A stretch of 64,000 nt of DNA from contig OX485806.1 in NCBI GenBank assembly GCA_950295325.1, positions 8,930,001 to 8,994,000 of the forward strand, in the 5' to 3' direction. The notes under the pieces were generated by a model. It was not told the DNA's origin. It made no database searches and saw nothing but the letters and a program-made list of their open reading frames with translations. The DNA comes from Polytrichum commune (Eukaryota; Streptophyta; Polytrichopsida; Polytrichales; Polytrichaceae). The number at the start of each line of letters is the position of its first letter. Position 1 is the stretch's first letter. The position numbers and the translations under genes were made by a program. Positions 11,517 to 23,369 of the stretch are shown one piece after another.

Positions 11517-14387
11517 TGTGAACCCTTTGAGTGGTCCACCACTCTGCGGGATCACTTTTAGTTAGAATGTTAGCATTAAAAGTTAGAATTGATAGGGAAT
11601 TTAGGAAAAATTAGTTCATTTAGCATTTAGCCTAGAAGAAGGAAGGTCAAAATGAAACTAAGTAGTGCTAGAAGATAGCAAAGTAGAAAAAATGTGCTAG
11701 CTAGTAAAAACAACTAGCTAAGCAAATATTAGTAGATGCTAGCTATTAAGCAAATGTTAGTAGATGCTAGCTATTAAGCAAATGTTCGTAAATGCTAGCT
11801 AAGCAAGTGTTAGTTTATTAGTTAGTGTGAGGCACACAAGACTATTGGAGGTGTTTTACGTAAGAAGATAAAATCGGCGTGAAGAATTTTGAAGACAAAA
11901 AAGAAAGAGAGCAAGGGGGATACTTGCCCACTTGCCCCCTTGCCAACTCGATGGCGGAAAAATTAGAAAGATTTCTAAAGGTTTTTTGTCGGAGCCACCT
12001 CGGCGAGAGGGTGGCAACCTCAACCAGGAAAACCCCCGAGCCAAAATTTCGGGAAAGGGTTTGAAAAAATGGATCCGGTGGAGGAGGGGTCCAACCCTTT
12101 TGTGAGAGGGTTTAAAAACCCCTCCTTCCACCTTGTAGCTCTCTCTCTTTCTCTAGTTTTTGGGCGAAGCCCTGCTTCAATGTAGTTAGGAAAAAATCCT
12201 TTAGCATGTATTCTCAATGGTCTAGAAGAAAGGCTTGAGAACCTCCTCTACTCTCTCTCTCCTAGTTAGGTTGTGTGTTTATTAACACACCAACAAAATT
12301 ATTCCTTCTTTTGTAGAGGTAGGTTGGATGGTAGAGTTTTGAGTAGAGGCATTATAGACCTCATCTGCCAATGCCCTGAAGGCTTAGTTCAAAAGCTAGA
12401 ACAAGATACTTATCATTTTTCTCTTAGAGAGATTTCATATAGCCATCCATAGCCGTTTCCCATTTGTGATTTGGTTGAGATGACAATTAGTTATGGATTT
12501 TCAAAGATGGAGTAGAAAAACTGGGTGGTCTTGTGGGTAGCGGCTGCTGGATCAGACCTGCGAGCCCAATAGGAATTTTAATTCCAAGAAATTATATTTT
12601 TCCCAAGTAGAACTTTTGTGTAGCTTTCCAAAATGGCTTAGAACATTTGATTTGAGCATGATTTGAATTAGATATGAATTGTGCAAGATGGGACACATAG
12701 TTTGAGAACTTTTGGTTGACTGCTGCATTACAGAGGACCTGCTGGATTCACTTCGGCTTACCTTTCTAATCACATATTTTTTATCAAATACATATTTTTA
12801 ATATCTCTCCAGGGTCATATAGAACGTTTGATGTGACTAAGATTTGAATTAGATATGAATTGTTGAAGGCGAGATACATAGTTTAAGCCTTCTTGATTGA
12901 CTGCTGTGTTACAAGGAGTCCGCTGAATTTCTATTAGCTTAACCTGCTGATGTCATAATTTTTTCCTAGTTAGAGCTTGTTCATAGCTTTCCAATGGTAT
13001 AAGGAAAGCCTAGATCCAAGTAGTAAGGAATGTGCTATGAATTTTTGAAGTTAGAAGGTAGATAGGTGGGTTGGAAGGGTCGGTTGAATCGACCTCACAC
13101 TTCCAACCCTCATAACTTTTGCATTTCTTATCCGATTAGAGTGATTTTTAGATCATTGGAAAGATAATTTGGTGCACTAAGTATAAATATTATGCTTAGG
13201 ATTAAATTACAGGGCAGAATAACACTTTATATTTTAATTGTTAACTAAGGTACGCTTACTACCAAACTAGTTACAAAGAAGGAGGCAAGGTCGACGCTCG
13301 GAAAGTGGAGCAAGGAAGGAGGTAGCGGCTCGGCCTACATCAAGCCCAAATCAACCGAGGAGAATTGAGGTAAATTAACTAACCTTAAGCCTTCCATTTA
13401 GGATTGGAGGGAGCACGGCTAAGGTACGCATCTCTAAACCCACTCACCTATCTCGTAAGGTCAAGTGGCTTGACCACTTGACCGCCAAGGGAGTACCCAA
13501 TTCCATTGTTTTCGGGGCCCTTGGTATGTTTTGTGGTAGTAGCTTCATTTATTAGCAAGTTTCGTGTGTGGTAAGTCGGATTAATCACCGACACGACCAC
13601 TCTGAATGTTGTTGGTGGAAAGGTGGGGTTAATGACCCGCGAATCCACTATTATGTTGTTGGCCCCATAGATTGGGAGTAATGGCCCCAATTTATGAAGA
13701 TTGCGCAACAGGTTGAACCTACAGGTCGCCCGTCACCCTGGTCCCATTGAGTTGCATTTCGTGGTCTATCCAGTGTAAACACATTTAACAATCAAAACAT
13801 ACAAAATAAATCGTAAACCCTTGTTGGCAAAAGACCCGAGGTAAGGGGTGATGCCTAATATGTTAATGTAGTAAGTTAGGACGTGCAAACAAAAGTAAGT
13901 AATTAAGAAGGAATTTGTGTGAAGGGTGGGACTTAGGCCAAGTTCCCCCGCTTAGAAAACTAAATAGAACTAAATAAAGAAATAGAAAGAATTGAATGGT
14001 CCATCAAATTGTCGTTATTCCGTTCGTTGAGTTAGGGTGGTATGAGTCACACCCGGTTGGGTGTATCAGAACCATCCCAATTCACAAATTAGGATTGCCT
14101 TGGTTTCAAGGCTGGTGCGTCTGCGCGTAGAATAGGTTGTAGGTTAAGGTTAGAACTAGATATGAAATTGGTTAGTGGAGTTTAAAGCCACACTAGTAAA
14201 AAACTAAGGCCTAACCTCCGGAGGTACTACGACGCATATTTAATCTCCCTTAAAAATCTAACTACTCACGTTATACACCTATCATCCGGGTTCGGCTTGG
14301 GCGCCTGCAAATGCAGGCCACCTTCACCGAAGGGCTTGTGTGATACTTTTAGGCTCCCTCGAAAGGGGGTGGCCCAAAAGTACCACA
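11517..14387. mobile_element. Solo LTR, family A, copy 1
   Basis: A 2871-bp unit beginning TGTGAACCCTTTGAG and ending AAAAGTACCACA, flanked by a perfect 5-bp target duplication AATTG (11512-11516 and 14388-14392). TG...CA ends plus a 5-bp duplication are diagnostic of LTR retrotransposon insertion. No internal region is present, so this is a solo LTR left by LTR-LTR recombination. It matches 24994-28048 and 46666-49506 almost base for base. A 28-bp internal tandem (CAAATGTTAGTAGATGCTAG...) occurs three times here. Short ORFs inside are conserved only because the repeat is copied. Confidence 0.93.
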
Positions 14388-14944
14388 AATTGGCAGACCA
14401 GTGAACAAATAAACGATTGAGAAAAGTATATACACTTTTTAAGTAAGGATGTTCAAACAACACTTATTACAGATACATGCCAACAGTAAAGCACAAATTA
14501 GGAGTAAAGAGAGATAGTTGTTCCAAAAAGCTTTTAGAGTTGCACACTCACTTCAGAGGGTTGATAAAATAGAATGCACTGAAAAACACATGCGGCAATA
14601 GGTAGCCAATCAGTCTTGTCTTAAAATAACATATGTACTAAGAGGACCCTTGTCTTAAAATAGAATATGTACTAGGGACCTCAATTTTGACACAAGGAAC
14701 CAGGAGAGATGTCACCAAAACGCGAAGTAGCAAAATGTACTGGGCAAAGTGATCTCCATTCAAGAAAAACCAATGGAAAACACGTCGTTATTCTTTTTCA
14801 TCACCGATGTGATTGAATCAAGTTTTACAAAGGAAAATCATGAGACATGGTTCATCATCGTCATGCACACTGAAGGGGCTCATATAGAGATGATGCGCAG
14901 CGCATCCACATTCCGAGGCTACTAGTTACGTAAACAGGAGCCTC

Positions 14945-15165
14945 TGACCTCCAGTGTTTACAGTTATCTGTATGTGAAGAGTGTATAGTGCACTGTATGT
15001 GTTCTCACATACTAATCAAGTTCCAGAGTAATAATGTAGTTGCAACATACTCCTTCATCTCTTGAAGTGTAGTTGTTGTTTACTCATTTTCTGTCCCACG
15101 TGTACAGAAATCAAGTATTTCCAAAGTCATTTTAGGGTTTAGGATGAACGAAATATAGTCATTCC
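14945..15165. repeat. Subterminal repeat, copy 2
   Basis: Second copy of the segment at 10685-10915, in the same orientation, ending close to the proposed right terminus of the CACTA element. It continues into further AGTCATT motifs and CCACGTGGACATGAATGTAG, part of which is echoed at about 8585-8625 inside the first transposase intron. This suggests an internal duplication or two overlapping CACTA copies. Confidence 0.65.
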
Positions 15166-15242
15166 ACAGTCATTTTGTGGACCACGTGGACATGAATGTA
15201 GTCATTCCATAGTCGTTGGCGTCTATGCTAGGGTTTTTAGTG

Positions 15243-16018
15243 CCGTTGAAGTTTACCCTAATCCCTATCTGTCACAACATAGTTTAGGGATGCCTTAGAT
15301 TGAAACGACATAAACAACGACTCTGAACCCGTGACCATTCAACGATCAAGTCTCCAAGTATTATGTATCTATTGGGTTTAGGGAAGTGGGGTGTTAGACA
15401 CACAAGTGTCAGATGAGAGTGGGGAGGTAATAATCGGGTGACAGTAATCGGATGAGTGCCGAGGTAAAATTCGGGAGTGCCGCGGTAAAAAGGTTTAGAG
15501 GGCCTAGGTCGGGGGAGATTGAGGGTAGTGTAAGGGGGATTTTGCATTCAACCTCTCAATGGAAGGTGAGGCAGATGTTCGAGAGCACAGCTACAATTCT
15601 GTGCAATCCCCCTTAAAACCTGTGCACAATGAAGGAGCAAAAAAAGGGGAGAGTAGTCATACCTTTGTGGTAGATGCAGGTGAGAACACTATATTCGTTA
15701 TTTGGAGACTTTTTGTTAATTTTGAGACTATTTAAGGACGTGGCTTTCACATTTATAGGAATGAAAACACTACAAATATGCTATGTTCCCAATATGGAAA
15801 CAAATATGAAACTCAAATGCATGTAATTACACATATAAAAATAGGGAAATGGGACAATTACAACATTTGCATATAGGAAATCGATATCATATTCATTGAA
15901 GAGGGTCAAAATACAAAATGCAAGTGGAATATCCACTATTAGGCCAAAGCCCTAGAAACACAAATCCACATCTATATGTATTTTAATATAGCCTATACAT
16001 TTGGACCATGAATAGGCG
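15243..16018. other. Non-coding spacer
   Basis: No supported gene. A minus-strand 87-codon frame (15284-15547) has no recognisable features and is low complexity (Pro/Thr/His). From about 15700 the sequence is AT-rich and probably forms the 3' flank of the HAD-type gene that ends at 16019. Confidence 0.35.
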
Positions 16019-17751
16019 TCACTCTTTTGTTTTTGAAATACTATTATTAGCCTTTGCGGCTGTTTCTTTTTCTTTTGCTTTCATGGCTTCCATGGCTCTA
16101 AATATCTCGGCTCCGCGACTGTAACCATGTTTATTCCTATTCCCAGCCCCCGAATATATGCCATTTTCCCATATTGGCCGACCCCCTACCGAATAAGTGG
16201 AATACGAACGCGTTTGGGAAACCGAATGTCTTGCACTCTTTCGTAGGGCCAAACAACGATCAGACTCGCAAGTCGCAGTCTTCAGTGTTCGCCTATCCAA
16301 TGACGGAGTGGAGGATGCACGTCCCACATCCATGTATATTGGGGTCTGAAACAATGACCATAAATATATATAACGACGTGGGTTAGTATAAGTTACGGAT
16401 GTAAGTCCGAAAAACCCAAGAATTTGAAATGCACTAAATTAATACGCGGACATCATGAACGAAAAACTTGAGAATGCCAATAGTGGGGCACCTTGGCCTT
16501 CGGGGCAGCGGTTTGATCTTTAGGGACATCGAGGGGAGTAGACACAAGCACAACCGGGACGTTCGTAAAGGCCGGGACATCAATGTGGGGTTCATCCATG
16601 CAAAGACGCCTGGTCGACCGCGGGTTTCGAACGTGCTTCTCATTGTGGAGGGGAGATGGGGATGGGGATAGAGCGTAATTGAGCTTTGCAACCTTTGGAG
16701 GAGGGCTATCGACAACTCCGTCTTCGAACCCCAAGTCTTTGGAGTAATCCACGGCAGAGGCGGCATCGACGGCCGAAAATTGAAATAGTGAAGGCATTGA
16801 AACGTCGGTCACACCAATGGAAGGGGAGCTGGGGCCCGGCTGAGATGTAGACATGCCATGTCTGAGACTTTGGGATGCTTGGTGAGGCAACTAAGGCACA
16901 AAAATACATTTACAAAATAAGGAGAGAAATGTTAGATATAAACATGGAGAGTCCAAGTACGGAGCCAAAAAGTATCAAAGTTCTCATACCAATTTATTGA
17001 GTTCAGCAAAGCCGTACAACCTCCTAAATTCTGTATCTCTTGGGCCTAGAGGTCTATTGCCAATACGATTTGAGAGGACAAAATCCGGGACACTTCCGGA
17101 GTGATGGGCAAGCCTTCTAATGTAGGGTCCTAATTCTAACTCTAGGAAGTTGTCGTTTCTATCGCCCTCCCAAGGGTTCGGGAAAATGCAGTTGCCCGGG
17201 GGTTTGAGAACGCTCTTCGCCGGGCTGTCGTCAATGAGGAGCGTGTTCTCCGGAGTGGGCCAATAACCTTGGGGGACCCCCTCCAACATCGGGACGCCCA
17301 CCCAGAGGTTCTTCCTCAGCACCTTAAGGAATTGAGGTCCGCGGCCTCCTCCGACCTTGGGTACAATCTTGCCGCTACGGTCATAAAGGTCATCGCAGTG
17401 TTCTTGACCGAGAAGCAAGCACGGCATTGCGAGTTCTCGGAAAAGGAAACTGACGACGGCCTTCGTGTTGTCCATCAGCATGGAGCTCCAGATGATGACA
17501 TGGGCCAAGCCGAGGACCTCACGAAGGAAGCACCTCAAGCCGGGCTGGACGCGCACAACCTTCTTGTTAATTAGTGTATCGAAGCGCCCGCCGTAATCCA
17601 TGTCTTGTGGAGTACGGTAGGGACCCTTGGACGCACTATTGGAGATATGTGTGGATTGACAAAGCACGCCATTGAGGTCAAATATTATGAAGTTTTTCCT
17701 CATGGGCTGGCTTGGTCTTTCGGCGGGGTTGCGACATATCTCCGACGGACC
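16019..17751 (-). CDS. FCP1/NIF-type HAD phosphatase-like protein
   Basis: Proposed exons (minus) are 17751-16990, 16890-16468 and 16345-16019, all phase 0, with introns of 99 and 122 bp; the second donor (CAA|GTTTTT) is weak. The N-terminal domain has the HAD signatures in order: FIIFDLNGVLC (motif I), HVIIWSSM (motif II Ser) and LLIDDSPAKS (motif III/IV Asp pair), with VQPGLRCFLREV between them. This is the layout of FCP1/small CTD-phosphatase domains. Motif I is DxN where many members have DxD, a variant often seen in plant paralogues that may lower activity. The C-terminal half is Ser/Pro-rich and unrecognised. There is no ATG near 17751. A clean acceptor (CATCACAG) precedes it, so this is probably an internal exon, possibly spliced from the gene ending 330 bp upstream. 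The frame has no internal stops, unlike that neighbour. Confidence 0.7.
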
Positions 17752-18047
17752 CTGTGATGGCACATACTACCTAGGTGAATGGCACTACCCAGGAAAACTA
17801 AATGACAAGCATGGAAAAACGCAACAAAGAAATGCGAGGCAACAAGTATCCGAAGAACTATCCAGTTCAAAAAATTGTATTAATGTGTTTGGTGATATAC
17901 ATTTCGCGAATAATTTACATTGTCACTAAAGGTCTCTCCTAAGATTAATTGAGCCTACACTAGCAAAATTGGATCCGCCGCCGCGGGCGAAGTCGAGATT
18001 CGAACTCGAAAATATGCACACGCCACGAAAGCTAGCTGACTGGGAAC

Positions 18048-18180
18048 TTACGGACGCGCGTCCGTAAAGAGGGAGGCATGCTCAAAGGTTGATTACCTCT
18101 TCAGCGGTGAGTTCCTCGCCGGCAGTGCCTCCCTCACCAGGCCCAGTTGCGGGGCCAGGTTCCGGACGCGCGTCCGTAAA
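18048..18180. repeat. Family-1 palindromes (two copies)
   Basis: 18048-18067 is the perfect 20-bp palindrome TTACGGACGCGCGTCCGTAA, lying between the ParB-methyltransferase-like and HAD-like genes. 18161-18180 is a variant inside the last exon of the former, where it encodes the peptide FTDARP. Confidence 0.9.
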
Positions 18181-19564
18181 TTCGCCCTGCGTGTCTTCCA
18201 CCACCAACAAATCGGCTCCACCTGCTTGCGACGCTTGCGTGCCGACGAAAGGTTGATCCTCATGCGAGGAGTCTTGGCCCCCCCGCATATGTACATCTTC
18301 ATCGGCGAGGGGGGCGTCGCCGATGTTGACATCTTCATCGTCTCCTATGGCGGGAGGGGAGGGCTCTGGAGTGGCAGCCCCCTGGGGAGGGGGCGGGACA
18401 ACCAACGCGGGGGCCGTATAGGTGTGCTCCGGTATGTACACCGTGTGGCTGCTAGAAGGAGGGCGCACCAGAACAGGGGGCACGGACATGGCGGGCTCGG
18501 GAGCTGCATACACCACCTGGGGTCTTGCCTGCAAGCTTGCCATCATGCTCATGAATTGTTGGCTTTGAGCCAAGAATTGTTGATTTTGAGCCATGAGGTC
18601 GGCGTGCCTCCGAGCAGACTCCAACCTAGCTTGCTCCATCTCAGCTTGGATGGCGGCCATCTTCCTGGCGTGCTCTTCGTTGGCCTCCTGGAGCCGCATG
18701 TCAAGCTCTTCCTTCATCCTCTTCTCCATCTTCTCGTCCAGCTCGGAGACGGACATGGGCTCTTTCTTCACCTTGCCTGGCTCAGAAGGCAAGGCGGAGA
18801 TGGAAGCGTACATCCTCACCTCATCCTCGTCTTCATCTGAGAGTTCCAAGACGGCGCCTTCGGGGTATTCGTTGTAAGGCGTCTTGTTCCTCTGCCGCCG
18901 GCTTGCACGGTAGGAGTCGATATCGGGCCTCGATATCAACTCTAGCATATCTCTACCTTCCATGGGCGGGAGCACCGCCTGCTCATTGGGCTTTCCCCCA
19001 CCAGAGGACGCCGTGCATCCGGTTTCTGCAGCAAGGTCCGCATCCCTCTCCGCCATAAGCCTTGCAGCACGAGATGGGCCCGCAGTGGAAGGAAGCCCAA
19101 CTCGAGAAGTGGGAGTCCCAAAGGGTGATAGACTAGGCGTATTATGAGGCACCCGAATTGGAGTGACGTTGGGCTGCGCCTCCTCTGCATCCATGTTGTC
19201 TTCACCCAGGAGATACGCCACGCGATCCACTGGATGACGAGCAAGACCGCGCAAGTCTTCCTGCCTGGAGGGCTGTCCCCTTGGAGACATTGGATCATCG
19301 TCTCCATCGCTGCCCCACCCGCCTGCATGAGAAGGCTCCTCTCTAGAGGCAAGAGGAACAACAGGATGTGGGGTAATGATATCCAAGAAGTCATTGAGAT
19401 CCATTTTCTCTGCAAGCTTCCTGTGATCTTTGCACTCATCCATGTCGCCAGCCCCCACAAACGAGTTAACCTGCAACCCAAGCATCTGCACCAAATAAAA
19501 AAAGTTAGTGGATTGTTGGTATCAAGATTGAATTGACGGGGAAGATGGACATACAAACATGATG

Positions 19565-19763
19565 CAGTGTGCATTTTACGGACGTGCGTCCGTAAAATGC
19601 ACACTGGGTTAGGTTTGATAACTTTACGGAAGCGCGGCCGTAAATACGCACTGCAGCATGTGTGCCAAATTTACGGCCGCGCGGCCGTAAATATGCACTG
19701 CAGCGCGGCCGCAAAGTTGAAATGAACTAGGTGGTTACACTTTACGGCCGCGCGGCCGTAAAG
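19565..19763. repeat. Family-1 palindrome cluster in an intron
   Basis: Four palindromes plus one partial copy in the 319-bp intron 19486-19804. The first (19565-19606) has perfect 19-bp arms CAGTGTGCATTTTACGGAC around GTGC. Those at about 19668-19691 and 19738-19763 have a changed core, TTACGGCCGCGCGGCCGTAA, which remains symmetric. Confidence 0.92.
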
Positions 19764-21187
19764 TTGCATCAGGTGGAGGCATGAAAGTTTTTTTAAGTAC
19801 TTACCAATGCCGCATAAACAAATTTGGTCCCCCCGAAGACGTTGTACACTGTCTCACTCATCACAGTCACAGCCTTCAATACTCCTATGTAAAAGTCCAT
19901 TCGGAGCTCGGTTGCCGGGCAGATTGCGAACATCGCCTCGTCCATTAGCTCCTTGGGGTGTGGAGGCGGCAACTGGTAAATTTTCTTGAACACGCTCTTC
20001 GCCTTTACAGGCAAACGCCCACTTGGCGAAGACTTCCGTGTCAAGAAATAGAGACATATAGCGCCGACCTGCTTTACCCCCCTTGCTTCTTCGATGACGG
20101 CGATGCCTTCCGTCTTCGCGGGGACGTATGTGCTGTGGAAGATATTGTATTCGAGATCCATCGTCGAGTTGTATAGGTCGACGACCGCTGCGGATCTCTC
20201 TTGGTCCACAATCCAGAGCCACACGTTTGGCTCCAGAAGTGCAGGGGACCGAAAGCTCTTGAAAGCTTTCAGGAAGCTGTCGTAGAAAGGGGTCCCCGGA
20301 GGAGGTTGTTTCCAAGAATTTGGAAATCCACGGAAATCAAAGATAGCAAAAGGACAACCCCGGGGGTCATCTCTCACAGTGGCCCGCGAAGCATGGGTGT
20401 CCCATTTGCCGAACTTCAATTGTGATGTCACAGCGCAAAACCTCGCGACACCCTCGAATCTGGCATTCTTCTTTTTATCGAGGAAGTGTTTATACAAAGT
20501 TGTCTCCCTTTCGTCGATAGAACCTTTCTTCTCGTTCTTCCTTGAGCGCTGGGCCAAGAACGGAGATGTTGCTCTTATCAATGCCGTCATTGAGACGCCA
20601 TTGATGTGGTATGCTATTTTCAATCCCCTCTAGTTGTCCCACACAATGTCACCATCTGCATCTATAAGGTTGTAGGCGGGTACCAATTTGCCTATCTCCC
20701 TCATAGCCAATGTCTTCTTCTTCCTGTATTCGCACCATTCCTTAATATGGTACGTTGAAGGCTTCATAAACCTTGGTCGTTTGAGGAAGATTTTTGGATA
20801 CGGCGCTGTCCTTCTCGGAGTCTCCTTAAGAAGGTGTTCTGCCGCCTTGTAAAGCTCGGCATCGAGCAACCCTTGGAGGGGACGGAAGAACTCTCTGAGG
20901 ATTGGAGGCACCTTAATCTTCAGGTCCTCTTTGTACTTCTTCTCCGTCTCAAGGTTGATGAGTTCTCCGTTGCTGTGTGCATGGAAGACGCGCATCCAGA
21001 TAGCCCAGGTCCTATCCGACGAAGTGATGAGCTTCAGTTCGCCCTTCAGATCTTGCACTGTCTTCATGCCGCTTTGCTTCATGTCAATGCTTGAGAACTT
21101 CGTCACAATCGCACTGCTGAATGCCTGCAAGTAGAAAAACAAATGAGTTGTTGAAATGAGATCAAAAAATGGAATGAGAACAGACTA

Positions 21188-21314
21188 GTTTACGGACGCG
21201 CGTCCGTAAACTTGGAGCACACAAAGAATAAAGGGAAAATTTACGGACGCGCGTCCGTAAACTTGGAGCACAGAAAGAGTGAAGGAGAATTTACGGACGT
21301 GCGTCCGTAAATTC
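21188..21314. repeat. Family-1 palindrome cluster between exons
   Basis: Three copies about 50 bp apart (near 21188, 21239 and 21287), between the first and second exons of the ParB-methyltransferase-like gene. The last overlaps the end of the open frame, giving the peptide FTDARP and the stop TAA. Confidence 0.92.
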
Positions 21315-22660
21315 ATTTGGGAATATTATCTGCCATTTGGGATTCTTGACGACTGCGTTGTCCCTCTCTTTTGGTGGACAGCCGTGCTCCTCCCACAAGG
21401 TCAAACCAGCCACGATGTTGGCTGCCCATGACGCCTCAAACGCTTTGATTTTGTTTGTCTGGTTGAGGAAGGCAGATATGGCGATGAGCTTATTAGAGTC
21501 CTCTGAATGCACGAGAAGTGCCTTCTAATATCGGATTGTGGGTTTCAGAGGGCTCTTCCAATTATCGTCTGCGAGGAGAGCTTTTGCCGCTTCCACGCTA
21601 TGCTGGCCGTCCACGATGTAGAATTCCCCTTGCTTAATAATTGGCTAATGTTCTGCTGTGACCTCCATGATTGGATCCTTTGGGGTCACACATATGGTCT
21701 GCCGGTCAGCTTTTGGGTTGTTCATGATGTTGTTCATCTGCCACCAGACCCCGCTCTCTTCTTGCACCCGAGTATTCATACTCTTGGTGCCCTGGTGGCA
21801 TTTATAAACATCCACGTCAAATGTGAAATACCTGCCCATTGGCCAACAGGCTTTCGTTTTTTCGTCGAACTCTTATTGAATTTTTGTTGATAGATCAGAG
21901 TTTGGGCGTTCTCCTTTCTTCAGAAGTGGTGCAACAGTAAGGGTGGAGCTGACATCTGGACCTTCGGTAAGTCCAAATGACTCCATCTGTGAATGGGAGC
22001 GTTTACTGGATGGTCTGCTCCCTCTCGATGCTCCACTTTGAGACGGTCTTGATCCTTCCGGGACTGTCTGTGGAACACGCGGTTGTCGTTCAGAAACGAC
22101 TTTCTTCTTCCCTTTCCCCTTTCTGGACTCCAGGACTGTCCCATTCACTCTCGTGACATTGTTGAGGAGTCTTCCAAGCCGCTTACCCGTCCAAGGTGCA
22201 TTGCATGCATAGTCTTGGAATTCAGTTGCCAGATTGAAGCAACCCGCATCCGGGTTGCCATTTTCGCATTCAGCCTTGTGGAATGGATGTCTGTGCTCTT
22301 GAAGAATAATTGTGACTCTGTCATCTTGTTTTTCAAGATCTATGACGACATAGTCACCTTGGGCCACTGCACACTCTACTGACCAATTTTTAACTCTAAC
22401 CCATTTATCTACATCTATATCTTTCGTCTTCATTTGATACCCAAATCTAAGTACGAATGTGTCATTCTCAAGTTTCTCTACGTAAACTGTCCAGTTGTCT
22501 ACTGTGTCTTCGACTGGCTTGTAGTGATCGTTGTGGCTTATATCTTTGATGGCGGGTGGAAGTGGAGGCGGAAGAAACTCAAATGCCTGGTCAATTGCAG
22601 GTCTTTTTGTAGATGCCATCTGCAAATGCAAAAACAATGCTTAGCATCATGATCAATGTC

Positions 22661-23243
22661 AAGTTTACGGACGCGCGTCCGTAAACTTTCCACAGGTTGT
22701 TTTGAATTATAGTGTCGGAATGAACTATCCGAAAAGATTTTGCATATGTCAATACGAAATTTCACATGTAGTTTACGGACGCGCGTCCATAAACTATCAA
22801 CGGGTAGTTGGGGATGAGAATCTCAACTATGGACAAAGATAAGATTTAATAAGAAAGTTCTAGTTTATGAACGCACGTCCGTAAACTAGTAGTTGGGTTT
22901 ACGGGGTTAGCACTAATTTACGGACGTGCGTCCGGAAACTAGGAATGGGGTTTACTTGGATGTCACTAGTTTATGGACGCGCGTCCGTAAACTAGGAATG
23001 GGGTTTACTCGGATGTCACTAGTTTACGGACGCGCGTCCGTAAACTAGGAATGGGGTTTCCTCGGATGTCACTAGTTTACGGACGCGCGTCCGTAAACTA
23101 GGAAAATATACTGTCCATTAGTAATAATATTGTTTTTTAAATATATCCAGAACTTACGGACATGCGTCCGTAAGTTCTGGATATATGTTGCATGCTTCAC
23201 CCACCTGGTGTGTCAAAGTTTACGGACGCGCGTCCGTAAACTT
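22661..23243. repeat. Family-1 palindrome array upstream of locus 1
   Basis: Nine palindromes within 580 bp upstream of the ATG at 22619. Those between about 22910 and 23101 lie in a 52-bp direct repeat containing GGAATGGGGTTTACTCGGATG. The copy at 23141-23186 is 46 bp long with perfect 21-bp arms (TATATCCAGAACTTACGGAC plus one outer base each side). The copies at about 23020 and 23072 are perfect 30-bp palindromes with CTAG outer arms. The density just 5' of the gene suggests a regulatory or protein-binding role. Confidence 0.93.
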
Positions 23244-23369
23244 CAAGCCCTACATTGGTTAATCTGGTCCTTGTTGAGAGGGTTCTGGAATTTCAGGAAG
23301 GTGGTTTTGTATTTCCCAAGGATCTGCAGAATGCAATTGCATTGATCTACAGAATGCAATTGCAGTGTT

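Larger units (their letters stand above)
5493..15242 (-). mobile_element. CACTA (En/Spm-like) DNA transposon with nested insertions
   Basis: The body is defined by a spliced TNP2-type transposase on the minus strand (6650-10523). The left end begins CACTAGAAGAATCC at 5493, the usual CACTA style. The proposed right end, read inward on the minus strand from 15242, begins CACTAAAAACCCTAGC. About 45 bp in, both ends reach a shared ATGACTAC preceded by a CGAC-ATGG-like stretch. Subterminal regions (about 5520-6620 and 10850-10920, 15100-15230) are full of (A/T)AGTCATT / ATGACTAC motifs, which suit subterminal transposase-binding repeats. The 3-bp flanks (GGG left, CCG right) do not match as a target duplication, so the right terminus is provisional. 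Nested inside are a solo LTR (11517-14387) and a captured transporter exon (11037-11243). Confidence 0.6.
18082..22619 (-). pseudogene. ParB-like + DNA amino-methyltransferase-like fusion, locus 1 (decayed)
   Basis: Exons (minus): 22619 to about 21291, 21124-19805, 19485-18082. Acceptors TTTGCAG|ATG, TTGCAG|GCA and GGTGCAG|ATG are clear; the first donor is uncertain, and the second is TTG|GTAAGT. Exon 1 begins MASTKRPAIDQ and later reads GEFYIVDGQHSVEAAKALL (about 21620-21560), matching the ParB/Srx-fold 'DGxHR..A' motif (Ser replaces Arg). Exon 2 ends with PFAIFDFRGFP (position of methyltransferase motif IV, normally DPPY) and ETVYNVFGGTKFVYAAL, which joins exon 3 MLGLQVNSF (motif I-like). 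Motif IV before motif I is the beta-class order of N4-cytosine/N6-adenine enzymes. Exon 3 then has a coiled coil (about 18780-18570) and a Pro-rich acidic tail. In-frame stops: TAA 21873-21875, TAG 21645-21647, TAG 21525-21527, TAG 20630-20632; the same frame continues after each. The family call rests on motifs read by eye. Confidence 0.6.
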
